Of a DNA stretch of 13,573 nt, positions 1-8,093 are shown piece by piece. The stretch is from the NCBI GenBank assembly GCA_025360875.1, contig JANYBI010000161.1, forward strand, positions 1-13,573, written 5' to 3'. Source of the DNA: Lentisphaerota bacterium. Lineage in GTDB: Bacteria > Verrucomicrobiota > Lentisphaeria > Victivallales > GWF2-50-93. The translations under genes were made by a program, and so were the position numbers. The notes beneath the pieces were generated by a model, which did no database searches, was not told the origin of the DNA, and saw only the letters and a program-made list of their open reading frames with translations. Within the stretch, counting starts at the first letter, position 1, and each line of letters starts with the position of its first letter.

Positions 1-42
1 GTCGCGGTGATGGAAAGGTTTAGAACTTACGGAGGCAGGTAA
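1..42 (+). CDS. Possible 3' end of an upstream gene (14 codons)
   Basis: From base 1 a frame is open for 13 codons and ends at TAA (40-42), reading VAVMERFRTYGGR. Its arginine codons are all AGR (AGG, AGA, AGG), like the ppx/gppA-like gene at the other end of the window, which weakly supports coding. The fragment is too short to assign to any family, and it could be chance. The following bases up to 278 are AT-rich and hold no gene I can support, only the hairpin unit at 156-180. Confidence 0.25.
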   Translation, partial: VAVMERFRTYGGR

Positions 43-155
43 ACTCGTTCTTGAAGTTAGGACAAAATCCGGTCTATTGTGTACTGTGCTCTTTGAAAAT
101 ATTACGTTTTCGGTCAGGCACTAACTACCAACGAATTCAAAATTGTTTTGTATCA

Positions 156-180
156 GCTTGTAGTCAATGCCGCAAGGCAT
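156..180 (+). repeat. Single REP-like unit: GTAG plus 5-bp hairpin
   Basis: A GTAG tetranucleotide (160-163) followed by TCA leads into a perfect stem ATGCC (167-171) / GGCAT (176-180) closed by a GCAA loop. Two more 25-nt units with the same layout, but different and compensated stem bases, lie at 8119-8143 (minus) and 8171-8195 (plus). A conserved GTAG or GGAG just 5' of a short hairpin is the known layout of REP sequences recognised by TnpA-REP/RAYT Y1 transposases. No such transposase gene is in the window. The unit lies downstream of the secreted-protein gene (minus strand) but has no T-run, so it is not an intrinsic terminator. Confidence 0.5.
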
Positions 181-278
181 GTTCTTTCACTTCCTGGTTT
201 TATCTGATATTTTCTTCTTTTCCCATTTGTTTGGAGCTTGGAATTTTTACCCCATGCCTGTCCCGCATGTACGCCGGA

Positions 279-3200
279 TCACTTTAGGAGATCGTCGGGC
301 GAAATCCCAGGCCCCTGCTCGATCGCACTGCCTTTGCCGCCATCCTTGAGCAGATCACTGCCGCCGAAGTGCAGTTCCCCCCAGAGCGCAGGGATGAGCC
401 GGGTTTCGGACGGCACGTCGCAGACCACGGTCTGGCTCTTACCGCTCCAGTACCAGCGTGTCGCGGTGCTGACACCGTTCGGGTCGCTGACCAGGACGCC
501 GAGATCACCTCGCAGGACGGTCTCACCCTCAGGGGGTTTCACCCCCAGCGAGCTCCATGGAATGCGGGCAGTAAGTGTCCATATCGCGCCTTCCTTGCTA
601 CTGTCAGACCCAATCCCGATCTGCACGTCGGGAAGCACTTTGACCTGTTCGATGATGGTAAGGCCTACAGGCGATTCGAAACGGGCACGTTCGTTGACCG
701 GCGCATCAGGAGCGACAGGCTTGTATAGCACGGCAATCGGCTTGCCGTCGAGAACACTGAGCAGAACGCGCAGATCTCCAGCCACCGGAGAGGTCCTCTT
801 CGGATCCGCCTTCGGATCCATGCTGAGCGTCAGATCAAACGCATCGCCACCCTGGAACAGGCGGCTCGGATCCTTGGCGGTGTTGCGCAACGGTGAATTG
901 TCCAGCACGCGGGCACCGACGAACAGGTAGCGCTCATTGTATGCCAGCGCGGCTTCCGCATCGACAATCACCTTGGTCCCGGACTGGAATGAGCTTATCT
1001 CCGTAGTATGTATGCGTGCAAACATGTCCTTTGGCCAGGATGAGAGGTTGCCGGTACTTTCAAGATCCTTCTGCTGATATGGAACACGGCAGGACTTGCG
1101 TTCCTGGCTGAGGCGAGCAAGCGCCTGTCGCTGCACGTCCCAGGCCCTTGTCTTTTCAAGATCCGGAACGGTCACCTGAAGGGAACCGGAAAGGCGCTTC
1201 GCCTGTTCCAGCCCGTCGACGCGGACAATGCTGATGTGATTATGGCCGGCGACTGCGTAAACTTTGTTTTCCGGAGTCTTGACGACGCAGCCCTGGTAGT
1301 GCTCCTGTGACAGGCGGACATCGGAGAGGTCTACTTTGCCGGGAGTCCAGTCGGGCATGGTCCACCGGCGGAGCCCTGAACCTTTGGGACCGCCAAAGAC
1401 GCATCCGGCAAACATGCCGTCGCCGGTAAAGCAGAACCAGTCACCCTCATCCGTATTGGTAAAGAAATACTCTTCATCACCAAGCTTGAAATGGCCGATC
1501 GGCTTATGTTCCTGGTTGAGCACTCCCGGAGGACGGTCGTAGCCGAACTGGCTGAGGTAGAAACCTTCGTGACATGCGAAATTGTTGTAATACTCCCAGA
1601 GCATTTTCTTGCCGTCGGCGGAGATGAGGCGAGTGCCGATCATGAAAATGCGGCCGTCATCGGTGCCTAGGATGTTCTGGGTGCGTGCGCCAGGACCATG
1701 GGTGAAAGTCGTGAACGGCTGTAGATTCTTCAAGTTGTAGGATGGAGTGCCGTCATCTGCGATGCCGCTGGGGCGGAGGATGTAGCCGAGGCCACTGTCG
1801 GCCACGGTATATAAACTCAGATCTTCACCGACCACCCAGCTGCAGCGGCCCAGCGACGGCTCGGTACTCGTCTGCACTTCGTCGACTTGTGGCTGGCCGT
1901 CGTTATTCTTGTCGCACCAGAGGAAGGTCACGCGGCGCCCGTCACGATCACCGAATTTTGCACGCAGATCGGGCCGGCGGCCCACTTCGCCCCAGTTTGC
2001 AAGCTCACCTATCACTGCACGCGGTATCGCGTATTCGCCTCGCTCCTGGCTGACGACTGCAATGCCTCTGTATCCCATCCACGGCGGACCGACCAGATAC
2101 CGGTGTTTGCCGAAATAGACGACGCGATCGGGCATTGCTACATCGAGCTGGCCACGCGCATCGTCAGGACGGCTGACAAGGCTGTCAAGTTTCCAGTCGC
2201 GCTTGTCCCAGTCGAGACGGAAGCGCATGCCGTTGTAGTAAAGTGTTTTCACATCGCGCTCATCGAGCCATCCGCCGCCGCCATATTCGGTCGGACCGAG
2301 GAATGAACGGTCAGGTTTTCCGTCGGCTGCAAAACGCTGGACGCGTTTCGGCTGGTACGAGGCGTCGGAAACCCAGAGACGGTCCGAGGGATCGACGGCG
2401 ATCTGCATGGGGTTGTCGAGAGTGGCCGGATCCCAGGTTCCGGCTTTCTCCGGACCTTTTCCGATTGTCCTGGCCAATTTGCCGGTGGCCGGATCGAAAA
2501 CCTTTATTGTGTGTGTGGCCGCATCGACGACGTAGATGAAACCCTTGCTGTCGAGGGCCATGCCGCGCGGCTGCTCAAAGCCGCCCTTCGGGACAATGAC
2601 ATTCGGCGCGGCATTATCACCTGTCAGAGGTACAGTCACCACACGTCCATCGGAAATGGCGAACAACGTGCCTTTCGCATCGAATGCCAGCTGTCCTGGA
2701 CGCGGAAGAGGAATCTGCTTCTCAATCTGCGCCTCACCTTTCTCATCGTCTATCGCCGGAAGTTTGAGAACAGTGATCCGTTCTGTTATGGCCACTGGCA
2801 GTCCCTTGGGATCTTCTCCGATCGGAGTCCACGCCACAACACTTGCGAAACCCGCACGGTCTTCAACACCGCCTGAAACTGTCACACGCACAGCGCGCGC
2901 CGGCACGACACGGCCGAAATCAACACTGCGGCAGGTGGCATCCTGCGGAAAATAGCCCTGGAATACGGGTTCAGGCGCCATTTCGCCGACGCGTTCCCAG
3001 CGCGAATCATCAGCGAGAGCAGTGGCGGGATCGCCCGGCCCCTCTTTCCATGCATCTATGTAGAAACGGGCCGGCATGCCTTCGCGCGCCCCCACAAGCA
3101 GCGGATATGTGAACGAAAGGCCGCGCAGTGATTTCTGCTCCGGCCAGACCAGCGCCATTACGGCCGGCACACTCGGTGTTACAATACGGCCTTCGCCACG

Positions 3201-5591
3201 CTCGACATGCCATCCTCCTCCTTCAGTCTCCTTGCCTTCGGCGCAGATCCGTTTCGCTGTTCCGGCGCAATCCTGCAGCCGGTGAGTCATCACCTGGGAG
3301 AAGGCGAGACGGCGGACCTGGTAACGGAGGGCCAGCGTCTTGAAACCGCCGGCCGGACCCGCCCATACCATCGGCCTGCCCTTTACCGGCGTTCCAACCT
3401 TGAGAGGCACCCAGAGGCTGCCCTCGGGAGAATCCTCCCCCTTCATCTCCGCCATCGCATCGTCGAGGTCGGACAGGGCGCCTGCGCTTTCCTTTTCCTT
3501 GTCCTTCTTTCCATCGGTCTGCAGTTCACCGGCCGCCTTGAGGTCAAGGTAGTCGGCAGGTGTCTTTCCGGCCTTGAGCGCGAAGACGCGTATTGCGCCA
3601 TCGGGCACCAGGACCGAGCCGACTGTGATCGGTTCATTGAATGTGACAACGACAGAACCTGCCAGATCCCCTTCCGACGGCGCATCACCGAACCATGCAT
3701 TTGTCGAACTTGGAACGCCGGTGTCTGCCAGAGTACGCGTCTTCTGCGGAGTCTTGCCCAGCAGGAACGCCCCATAGAGTTTCATAAGTTCATCGTATTC
3801 GCCCTCGCCATAATTCTTGTCGCCTTTGGCCTGGCGGGAACCTTTCCCCTTGAACAGACCTATGCCTGGAATACACTTGCCGGGCTCTATTGCGTCAGGC
3901 AGAAACGCCGGAACAAGCCAGCTTTCAGACGGCGCATTGATAGCCCAGTAGAGTTTGCCGTCGCGCGCTGCGGCGCCGCCAATGGTGGCGTCGTAGCCGA
4001 CAGGGTGCCAGGGATAGGTGACATCGGACTTGCAGTTGAAGATCCGGCGCATCTTGAAGGGCGTGCCCGGCACGACTCGCTGGATCAGTTCCGGACACAT
4101 GAGGTAGGCGGCCTTGTCATCGCATGCTATGTAGGCGGGACCGCGGAATCCTTCCGCGATGGACTGCGTCCCCCAGAGCTTGTTGCCTTCGAGATCGGTG
4201 GCGATCGCGACGTTGCCGTTTTCAGCGCAGAGCGTACCGAACCACAACATTTCCTTGCCCATGAGCGCTGCACAGTTCGGAGTTCCATGATCTCCGAGCC
4301 AGCTGCCACCGCCTTTGCCTGGAGGCGGAGCCCACCAGGCGGGCTGGCCCGCATTATTGACGGACATCTCGTAAGTAAGCTTGAAAGGCGGACGTACGAA
4401 CGCCTTCCACGTGTAATCGCCGGGACCGACATATGTTCCGTTTTCGTCCTTGAGATCCCAGTTGTCGACGGCGGCTCCCTTGTTTTTCATGGTCTCGGCT
4501 ATGAGCCGGCGTACCAGGCGGCCGCTCTGCTTGTCGTGGATTTCCAGCGCGGCCACACCATCGTATGGCATCTCATAATTCAACGCGAACGGCGGCGGCG
4601 GCAGTGTACGTGACGCCAGCTGTTCGCTTTCCCCAAGCAGTGCAAGCGGGAGGAACAGCCCGTGGATATTTTCCTGGTTAGCCCACAGACCTTGGAGGCG
4701 GATTGTCCGCGCCTCCAGCGTCTTCGCCAGAGGATACCAGTGGAAACCGGGCTCAACCTTCTGCTCTACCATGACTGGAAGCCAGTCCTCGTTTTCCGCG
4801 AGTGCCGGCGCCGACTTGAAGTCTGGCTTCAGCGCTCCGATATCCATCTTTCTATCGTAGTCTATGAACAAAGCGACACCTACTATCTTTTTCGCCTCTT
4901 CCCAATCCATGATCCAAACGTCCGGAGTATTCTCCTTCTTGCCGCCAGTATGCGTGCGGACACCTGAATCAGCGAGGTTGTAAGCCCTGCCGCGGAAACA
5001 GATCAACTGGGTCAGCTTCACGGTCGGACCCCATTGCTCATCTTGGGCCGGATCCATGTAGAGCGTGGTAAAACGAATGGCGGCAGTCTTGGTTCCGGGC
5101 GGCAGCGTCTTGACATTGCCTTGCGGCAGCATGATCCAATCATCCTCGCGCGTCACATCGCCGGGAGCTTTGGCGTCAGGCTTGAGCACGGATATAAAGG
5201 CTCCATAGATCCCGCCAAGTGCCTGTTTCTGTGGTCCGGTGAAGTTCCGCGTGCATATGGTTCCTAATTCGACGGGATGGGTGAAAGCTATACGGTAATC
5301 ACGGCGTTTGGCGGCTACGCTGTCAGCCTTCCAGGTGCCGCTGTCCCTGTCAGCGACTTGTTTAAGTCCAAATACTTCAGACAGGATATCGGCGGTGGCG
5401 GTGGCTTTCTCGCGTCCATCGACATACGCGGTACAGTGCGCGACATCGAAATCTCCGACGGCAAAGGCGGGAACAAGTCCGGCGGCGGGATCGGCTGCGC
5501 GGGACATCATCGGCCAGAGGGTCGCAAGAACAACTGAAAGTATCAGCAGGTGGAGTCGGAAACAGGCCTTCGTGGTAATTCTGATATTCAT
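279..5591 (-). CDS. Very large secreted multidomain protein: FlgD-like, NHL, EF-hand and CBM9-like domains
   Basis: This 1770-residue protein begins with a clear Sec signal peptide (basic start, hydrophobic core at about residues 13-28, cleavage near SRA-AD at 32-33), so it is exported. Residues about 334-402 resemble a FlgD-type Ig domain (pattern WDLKDENGTYVGPGDYTW). Residues about 445-500 look like a PQQ/beta-propeller blade. A Lys/Glu-rich, low-complexity stretch lies at about 690-720. Residues about 964-1090 carry NHL-type repeats (for example QPRGMALDSKGFIYVVD). Residues 1227-1238 form a textbook EF-hand calcium loop (D1227, N1229, D1231, G1232, E1238). Residues about 1540-1740 resemble a CBM9/DOMON-like sugar-binding domain. 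There is no sortase, PEP-CTERM or transmembrane anchor at the C terminus, no CXXCH heme site and no catalytic motif I recognise. The start is supported by AAAGGA eight bases upstream. Arginine codons are mostly CGN, unlike the neighbours. A role in binding or sensing extracellular polymer is inference only; the function is unknown. Confidence 0.9.
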   Translation of the reverse strand: MNIRITTKACFRLHLLILSVVLATLWPMMSRAADPAAGLVPAFAVGDFDVAHCTAYVDGREKATATADILSEVFGLKQVADRDSGTWKADSVAAKRRDYRIAFTHPVELGTICTRNFTGPQKQALGGIYGAFISVLKPDAKAPGDVTREDDWIMLPQGNVKTLPPGTKTAAIRFTTLYMDPAQDEQWGPTVKLTQLICFRGRAYNLADSGVRTHTGGKKENTPDVWIMDWEEAKKIVGVALFIDYDRKMDIGALKPDFKSAPALAENEDWLPVMVEQKVEPGFHWYPLAKTLEARTIRLQGLWANQENIHGLFLPLALLGESEQLASRTLPPPPFALNYEMPYDGVAALEIHDKQSGRLVRRLIAETMKNKGAAVDNWDLKDENGTYVGPGDYTWKAFVRPPFKLTYEMSVNNAGQPAWWAPPPGKGGGSWLGDHGTPNCAALMGKEMLWFGTLCAENGNVAIATDLEGNKLWGTQSIAEGFRGPAYIACDDKAAYLMCPELIQRVVPGTPFKMRRIFNCKSDVTYPWHPVGYDATIGGAAARDGKLYWAINAPSESWLVPAFLPDAIEPGKCIPGIGLFKGKGSRQAKGDKNYGEGEYDELMKLYGAFLLGKTPQKTRTLADTGVPSSTNAWFGDAPSEGDLAGSVVVTFNEPITVGSVLVPDGAIRVFALKAGKTPADYLDLKAAGELQTDGKKDKEKESAGALSDLDDAMAEMKGEDSPEGSLWVPLKVGTPVKGRPMVWAGPAGGFKTLALRYQVRRLAFSQVMTHRLQDCAGTAKRICAEGKETEGGGWHVERGEGRIVTPSVPAVMALVWPEQKSLRGLSFTYPLLVGAREGMPARFYIDAWKEGPGDPATALADDSRWERVGEMAPEPVFQGYFPQDATCRSVDFGRVVPARAVRVTVSGGVEDRAGFASVVAWTPIGEDPKGLPVAITERITVLKLPAIDDEKGEAQIEKQIPLPRPGQLAFDAKGTLFAISDGRVVTVPLTGDNAAPNVIVPKGGFEQPRGMALDSKGFIYVVDAATHTIKVFDPATGKLARTIGKGPEKAGTWDPATLDNPMQIAVDPSDRLWVSDASYQPKRVQRFAADGKPDRSFLGPTEYGGGGWLDERDVKTLYYNGMRFRLDWDKRDWKLDSLVSRPDDARGQLDVAMPDRVVYFGKHRYLVGPPWMGYRGIAVVSQERGEYAIPRAVIGELANWGEVGRRPDLRAKFGDRDGRRVTFLWCDKNNDGQPQVDEVQTSTEPSLGRCSWVVGEDLSLYTVADSGLGYILRPSGIADDGTPSYNLKNLQPFTTFTHGPGARTQNILGTDDGRIFMIGTRLISADGKKMLWEYYNNFACHEGFYLSQFGYDRPPGVLNQEHKPIGHFKLGDEEYFFTNTDEGDWFCFTGDGMFAGCVFGGPKGSGLRRWTMPDWTPGKVDLSDVRLSQEHYQGCVVKTPENKVYAVAGHNHISIVRVDGLEQAKRLSGSLQVTVPDLEKTRAWDVQRQALARLSQERKSCRVPYQQKDLESTGNLSSWPKDMFARIHTTEISSFQSGTKVIVDAEAALAYNERYLFVGARVLDNSPLRNTAKDPSRLFQGGDAFDLTLSMDPKADPKRTSPVAGDLRVLLSVLDGKPIAVLYKPVAPDAPVNERARFESPVGLTIIEQVKVLPDVQIGIGSDSSKEGAIWTLTARIPWSSLGVKPPEGETVLRGDLGVLVSDPNGVSTATRWYWSGKSQTVVCDVPSETRLIPALWGELHFGGSDLLKDGGKGSAIEQGPGISPDDLLK

Positions 5592-5620
5592 GTTTAGAAT
5601 CCTTTCAAGTATTGTAAAAG

Positions 5621-5649
5621 AATATAGAAAAAATAAGGGTTTATGCTAA
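5621..5649 (-). promoter_or_regulatory. Candidate promoter of the secreted-protein gene
   Basis: On the minus strand a -35-like TTAGCA (5649-5644) and a -10-like TATATT (5626-5621) are separated by exactly 17 bases. Transcription would start near 5614, leaving a leader of about 23 bases that carries the AAAGGA ribosome site. The -35 box overlaps the extended -10 proposed for aspS on the other strand. An alternative pair, TTGAAT (5671-5666) and TAGCAT (5648-5643), also has 17-base spacing. Consensus matching alone cannot choose between them. Confidence 0.35.
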
Positions 5650-5682
5650 TATATAGGCCCTTTAGATTCAAACTAATATAAT
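5645..5682 (+). promoter_or_regulatory. Candidate -10 elements for aspS
   Basis: Two -10 candidates precede aspS. TAATAT at 5647-5652 is preceded by TG at the extended -10 position. A perfect TATAAT sits at 5677-5682, which would start the transcript near 5689 with a leader of about 19 bases. Neither has a good -35 box at 17 bases. The ribosome site is weak (GAGAG at 5695-5699, eight bases before the ATG). Confidence 0.3.
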
Positions 5683-5707
5683 TCATAGAATAAAGAGAGA
5701 AAATTTT

Positions 5708-7548
5708 ATGCACAAATTCAGATCACATACCTGCGGACAGCTCAGGAAAGAGCATGTAGGACAGCAGGCGCGGATTTCCGGCTGGATCCACAGCGTACGC
5801 GACCACGGCGGAATCATATTCATCGACCTCCGCGACCACTACGGCATCACGCAGGTCGTCGTCGATCCGAAACGCGACTTCTACCAGTCGCTGGAAAAAT
5901 GGCGCGTCGAGACAGTCGTCTGCTTCACAGGCTCAATAGTCGCCAGGACGGAAACAACTATCAACCCCAAACTTCCGACAGGCGAGATCGAGATGGTGGC
6001 CGAACAGATGGAAGTCCTCGGCGAGGCCGAACAGATCCCGTTCCAGATCAACCAGGAAGAACAGACCCCCGAGAACATGCGCCTGAAATACAGGTTCCTT
6101 GATCTCCGCAGGGAGAAAATCCACAAGAACATCATGCTGCGCTCGAAGGTCATCTCCGAAATGCGCAGGAAGATGACGGATCTGGGATTCCTCGAATACC
6201 AGACGCCGATCCTGACGAGCAGTTCGCCTGAAGGCGCCCGTGACTATCTTGTGCCCAGCCGTATTCATCCGGGAAAATTCTATGCCCTGCCCCAGGCTCC
6301 GCAGCAGTTCAAGCAGCTCCTGATGGTTGCCGGATTCGACAGGTATTTCCAGATCGCCCCCTGCTTCCGCGACGTGACGCCAGGGCCGACCGCTCACCCG
6401 GCGAATTCTACCAGCTCGATATGGAAATGAGTTTCGCCACACAGGAAGATGTCTTCGCCGTGATCGAGGATCTTTTCAAGACCATATTCACGAAGTTCAG
6501 CACGAAAAATATTGAGATGCCTCCCTATGTGAGGATCCCCTTCAAGGAATCCATGCTGAAATATGGTTCGGACAAGCCGGATCTCAGGAACCCTCTCGAA
6601 ATCAAGGACGTCTCGGAAGTCTTCAGGGCCAGCGGTTTCAACGCGTTCGCCGGAGTCGTCAAGAACGGCGGAGTCGTCAGATCCATCGCCGTAAGAGGCA
6701 TTGCCGGACAGCCGCGCAAGTTCTATGACGACATGATCGTCTTCGCGCAGTCTGTCGGCGCCAAGGGACTCGCCTACATCGTCTGGGAGAACGGCCAGGA
6801 GAAAAGCCCCATTGTGAAATTCATGAAGCGCGAGGAACTCGACGCCCTCAAGAAGATCTGGGACATCAAGGACGGAGACGCCATGTTCTTCGTAGCCGAG
6901 AAAGAAAAGAAGGCATGCGAGATCGCCGGTGCCGTCAGGACAGAACTGGCCAACAGGCTGAACATGATCGACAAGAACGTCTTCAAGTTCTGCTGGATAG
7001 TCGATTTCCCGATGTTCGAGCTTGACGAGGAGACCGGCAAGGTCGCGTTCAGCCACAATCCGTTCTCAATGCCCCAGGGCGGAATGGACGATCTTCTCAA
7101 CAAGAATCCCTTGGACATACTTGCCTACCAGTACGACATCGTCTGCAACGGAGTGGAACTCTCGAGCGGCGCGATCAGGAACCATCGTCCGGAAGTCATG
7201 TACAAGGCTTTCGAGATCGCCGGCTACGGCAAGGATGCCGTCGATACCAGGTTCGGCGGAATGATCAACGCGTTCCGTCTCGGTGCGCCTCCCCACGGCG
7301 GTATCGCGCCCGGAGTCGACAGGATAGTCATGCTTCTTGCCGATGAACCGAACATCCGCGAAGTGATCGCTTTCCCGTTCAACCAGCAGGCGCAGGATCT
7401 CATGATGAACGCTCCGTCGGAAGTTGAAATGAAACAGCTCCGCGAGCTCCATCTCCAGATCGTGATGCCGAAAAAGCCCGAGGAAAAGGCGAAGCCGGCG
7501 GATCAGGGCGCCGATGAAAAAGCCAAGACCACCGAACCCGGAAAGTAA
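5708..7548 (+). CDS. aspS: Aspartyl-tRNA synthetase, frame broken by one missing base near 6375
   Basis: AspRS charges tRNA-Asp with aspartate in the cytoplasm. Residues 1-105 form the OB-fold anticodon-binding domain (GWIHSVRDHGGIIFIDLRD). Class II motif 1 follows (FLEYQTPILTSSSPEGARD at 161-179), and motif 2 begins at FQIAPCFRD (214-222). There the frame breaks. Frame 1 continues with unrelated residues to a TGA at 6428-6430. The correct sequence (ARADRSPGEFYQLDMEMSF) resumes in another frame from 6376. Adding one base between 6374 and 6375 restores RDDDARADR, close to the canonical RDEDLRADR, and gives 613 residues, near the usual bacterial length of about 590. The bacterial GAD insertion domain and motif 3 (GAPPHGGIAPGVDRIVMLL) are intact. 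A Lys/Glu/Pro-rich tail of about 25 residues is extra. H33 matches the His found in non-discriminating AspRS. Because the gene is normally essential and otherwise well conserved, a sequencing error is more likely than true loss. Confidence 0.95.
6371..6378 (+). other. aspS: Frameshift site inside AspRS motif 2
   Basis: The sequence GACGTGAC should encode Asp-Asp-Asp or Asp-Glu-Asp at this point of the family, which needs one more base; GACGATGAC would fit. The neighbouring codons match the AspRS family on both sides, so the lesion is a single-base deletion. No slippery heptamer or strong downstream hairpin is visible, so programmed frameshifting is unlikely. Confidence 0.85.
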
Positions 7549-7576
7549 TTCCGATTCCTGCGAATTTCGCAAATAG

Positions 7577-7607
7577 AAAGCCCGCCCGGAACGGCGGGCT
7601 TTTTTTT
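7577..7607 (+). terminator. Rho-independent terminator after aspS
   Basis: A perfect GC-rich stem AGCCCGCC (7579-7586) / GGCGGGCT (7593-7600) with loop CGGAAC is followed by an unbroken run of T (7600-7607). AAA before the stem can pair with the first T residues, so the hairpin may work on both strands. It begins 28 bases after the aspS stop codon. Confidence 0.9.
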
Positions 7608-7612
7608 ACATT

Positions 7613-7638
7613 GAGGCAATTTCAAAATTGCCTCTTTT
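7613..7638 (+). terminator. Second hairpin with short T-run behind the aspS terminator
   Basis: GAGGCAATTT (7613-7622) is perfectly complementary to AAATTGCCTC (7625-7634), giving 8 to 10 paired bases and a small loop, followed by TTTT (7635-7638). It could be a back-up terminator or a palindromic part of the repeat that starts at 7638. It lacks the GC density of the first terminator. Confidence 0.4.
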
Positions 7639-7772
7639 GAGCTGATTTCAAAAGTTGGAGTGCGCTGCTTTAGCGTGTATAATCCCTTGAATATCAAGAC
7701 ACGCTGAAGCTGTGAACTCCAACAAGTTCTGTTCCCGCAACAAGCGGTTTTCGTATTTTTGAAATCAGCTCA
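7638..7772. repeat. Nested inverted-repeat element with two GGAG-type hairpin units (BIME/MITE-like)
   Basis: A perfect 16-base terminal inverted repeat (7638-7653 and 7757-7772, core GAGCTGATTTCAAAA) encloses two 25-nt units in inverted orientation: 7654-7678 (plus) and 7723-7699 (minus). Both units start GTTGGAGT and end AGCGTGT, each with a GGAG tetranucleotide before a short hairpin (CGCT/AGCG in one; CAC-GCT/AGC-GTG with one bulged A in the other). The units also pair with each other over most of their length. A small CCGC/GCGG hairpin (7735-7738, 7744-7747) lies inside the right part. No target-site duplication and no open frame are visible. GGAG plus a hairpin in inverted pairs is the known plan of REP/BIME elements; membership of that class is inferred. 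Confidence 0.6.
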
Positions 7773-7829
7773 CATTGTTTATGGGTTCCCCTGACTTGTA
7801 AAACCGCCTGAATTTAATATCTTAATGGC

Positions 7830-8093
7830 ATGAGCAGCACAATGGAACAAGTAATGGATAAAGCGCTTGGACTCCCTGTCCAGGCAAGGGCTTTTATAGA
7901 TGAAAAACTTCTTGAAAGCCTTGACGCCGGAGATAATTTCGAACTGTCTCCCGAATGGAAAAAAGAAATAAGGAAAAGGTGTCAGGAAATTGACAAGGGG
8001 CTAGTTGAACTTGTTCCTGCAGAAAAAGTTTTTGAAGATGCTTTCAGGAGAATCGGATGCATGTTGAAAACCCCCCAACCAATGTCGGACTAA
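7830..8093 (+). CDS. Orphan antitoxin-like protein, TIGR02574 / PF09720 addiction-module family
   Basis: The 87-residue product carries the family signature in order: ALGLPVQARAFIDEKLLESLD (12-32), then the acidic spacer, SPEWKKEIRKRCQEIDKGLVELVPAEKVFEDAF (40-71). This matches the usual ALxLPxxeRaxLaexLlxSLd ... W..EI.rR..eid.G....pxeevf pattern. Members are antitoxins encoded just before a RelE/ParE-type toxin. Here no toxin frame follows: the next 170 bases are hairpin repeats, and the last residues (GCMLKTPQPMSD) depart from the family. The stop codon lies in the loop of a small GGACT/AGTCC hairpin (8087-8098). It has no clear Shine-Dalgarno site. A -10-like TAATAT lies only ten bases before the ATG (7815-7820), which would make the mRNA nearly leaderless. 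It is probably a relic of a toxin-antitoxin pair or a solitary antitoxin. Confidence 0.8.
   Translation: MSSTMEQVMDKALGLPVQARAFIDEKLLESLDAGDNFELSPEWKKEIRKRCQEIDKGLVELVPAEKVFEDAFRRIGCMLKTPQPMSD

Noticed and set aside
87..100. TGCTCTTTGAAAAT, resembling the boxA antitermination element of rRNA leaders
   Set aside because: No rRNA or long untranslated transcript follows on this strand; one short match in AT-rich DNA is not enough.
167..278. Intrinsic terminator for the exported-protein gene
   Set aside because: The only hairpin downstream on the minus strand (180-167) is about 100 bases past the stop and lacks a T-run; it fits the REP-like family better.
3207..4613. Long rightward open frame of 468 codons opposite the exported-protein gene
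   Set aside because: It is antisense to the well-supported secreted multidomain gene, has no family motif and lacks a ribosome site; long antisense frames are expected in GC-rich coding DNA.
5034..5649. Several rightward open frames opposite the start of the exported-protein gene
   Set aside because: They are shadows of the real minus-strand gene, shown by its signal peptide, ribosome site and promoter spacing.
6371..6430. Programmed ribosomal frameshift in aspS
   Set aside because: No slippery heptamer or stimulatory hairpin is seen, and a minus-one shift would put Arg at a conserved acidic position of motif 2.
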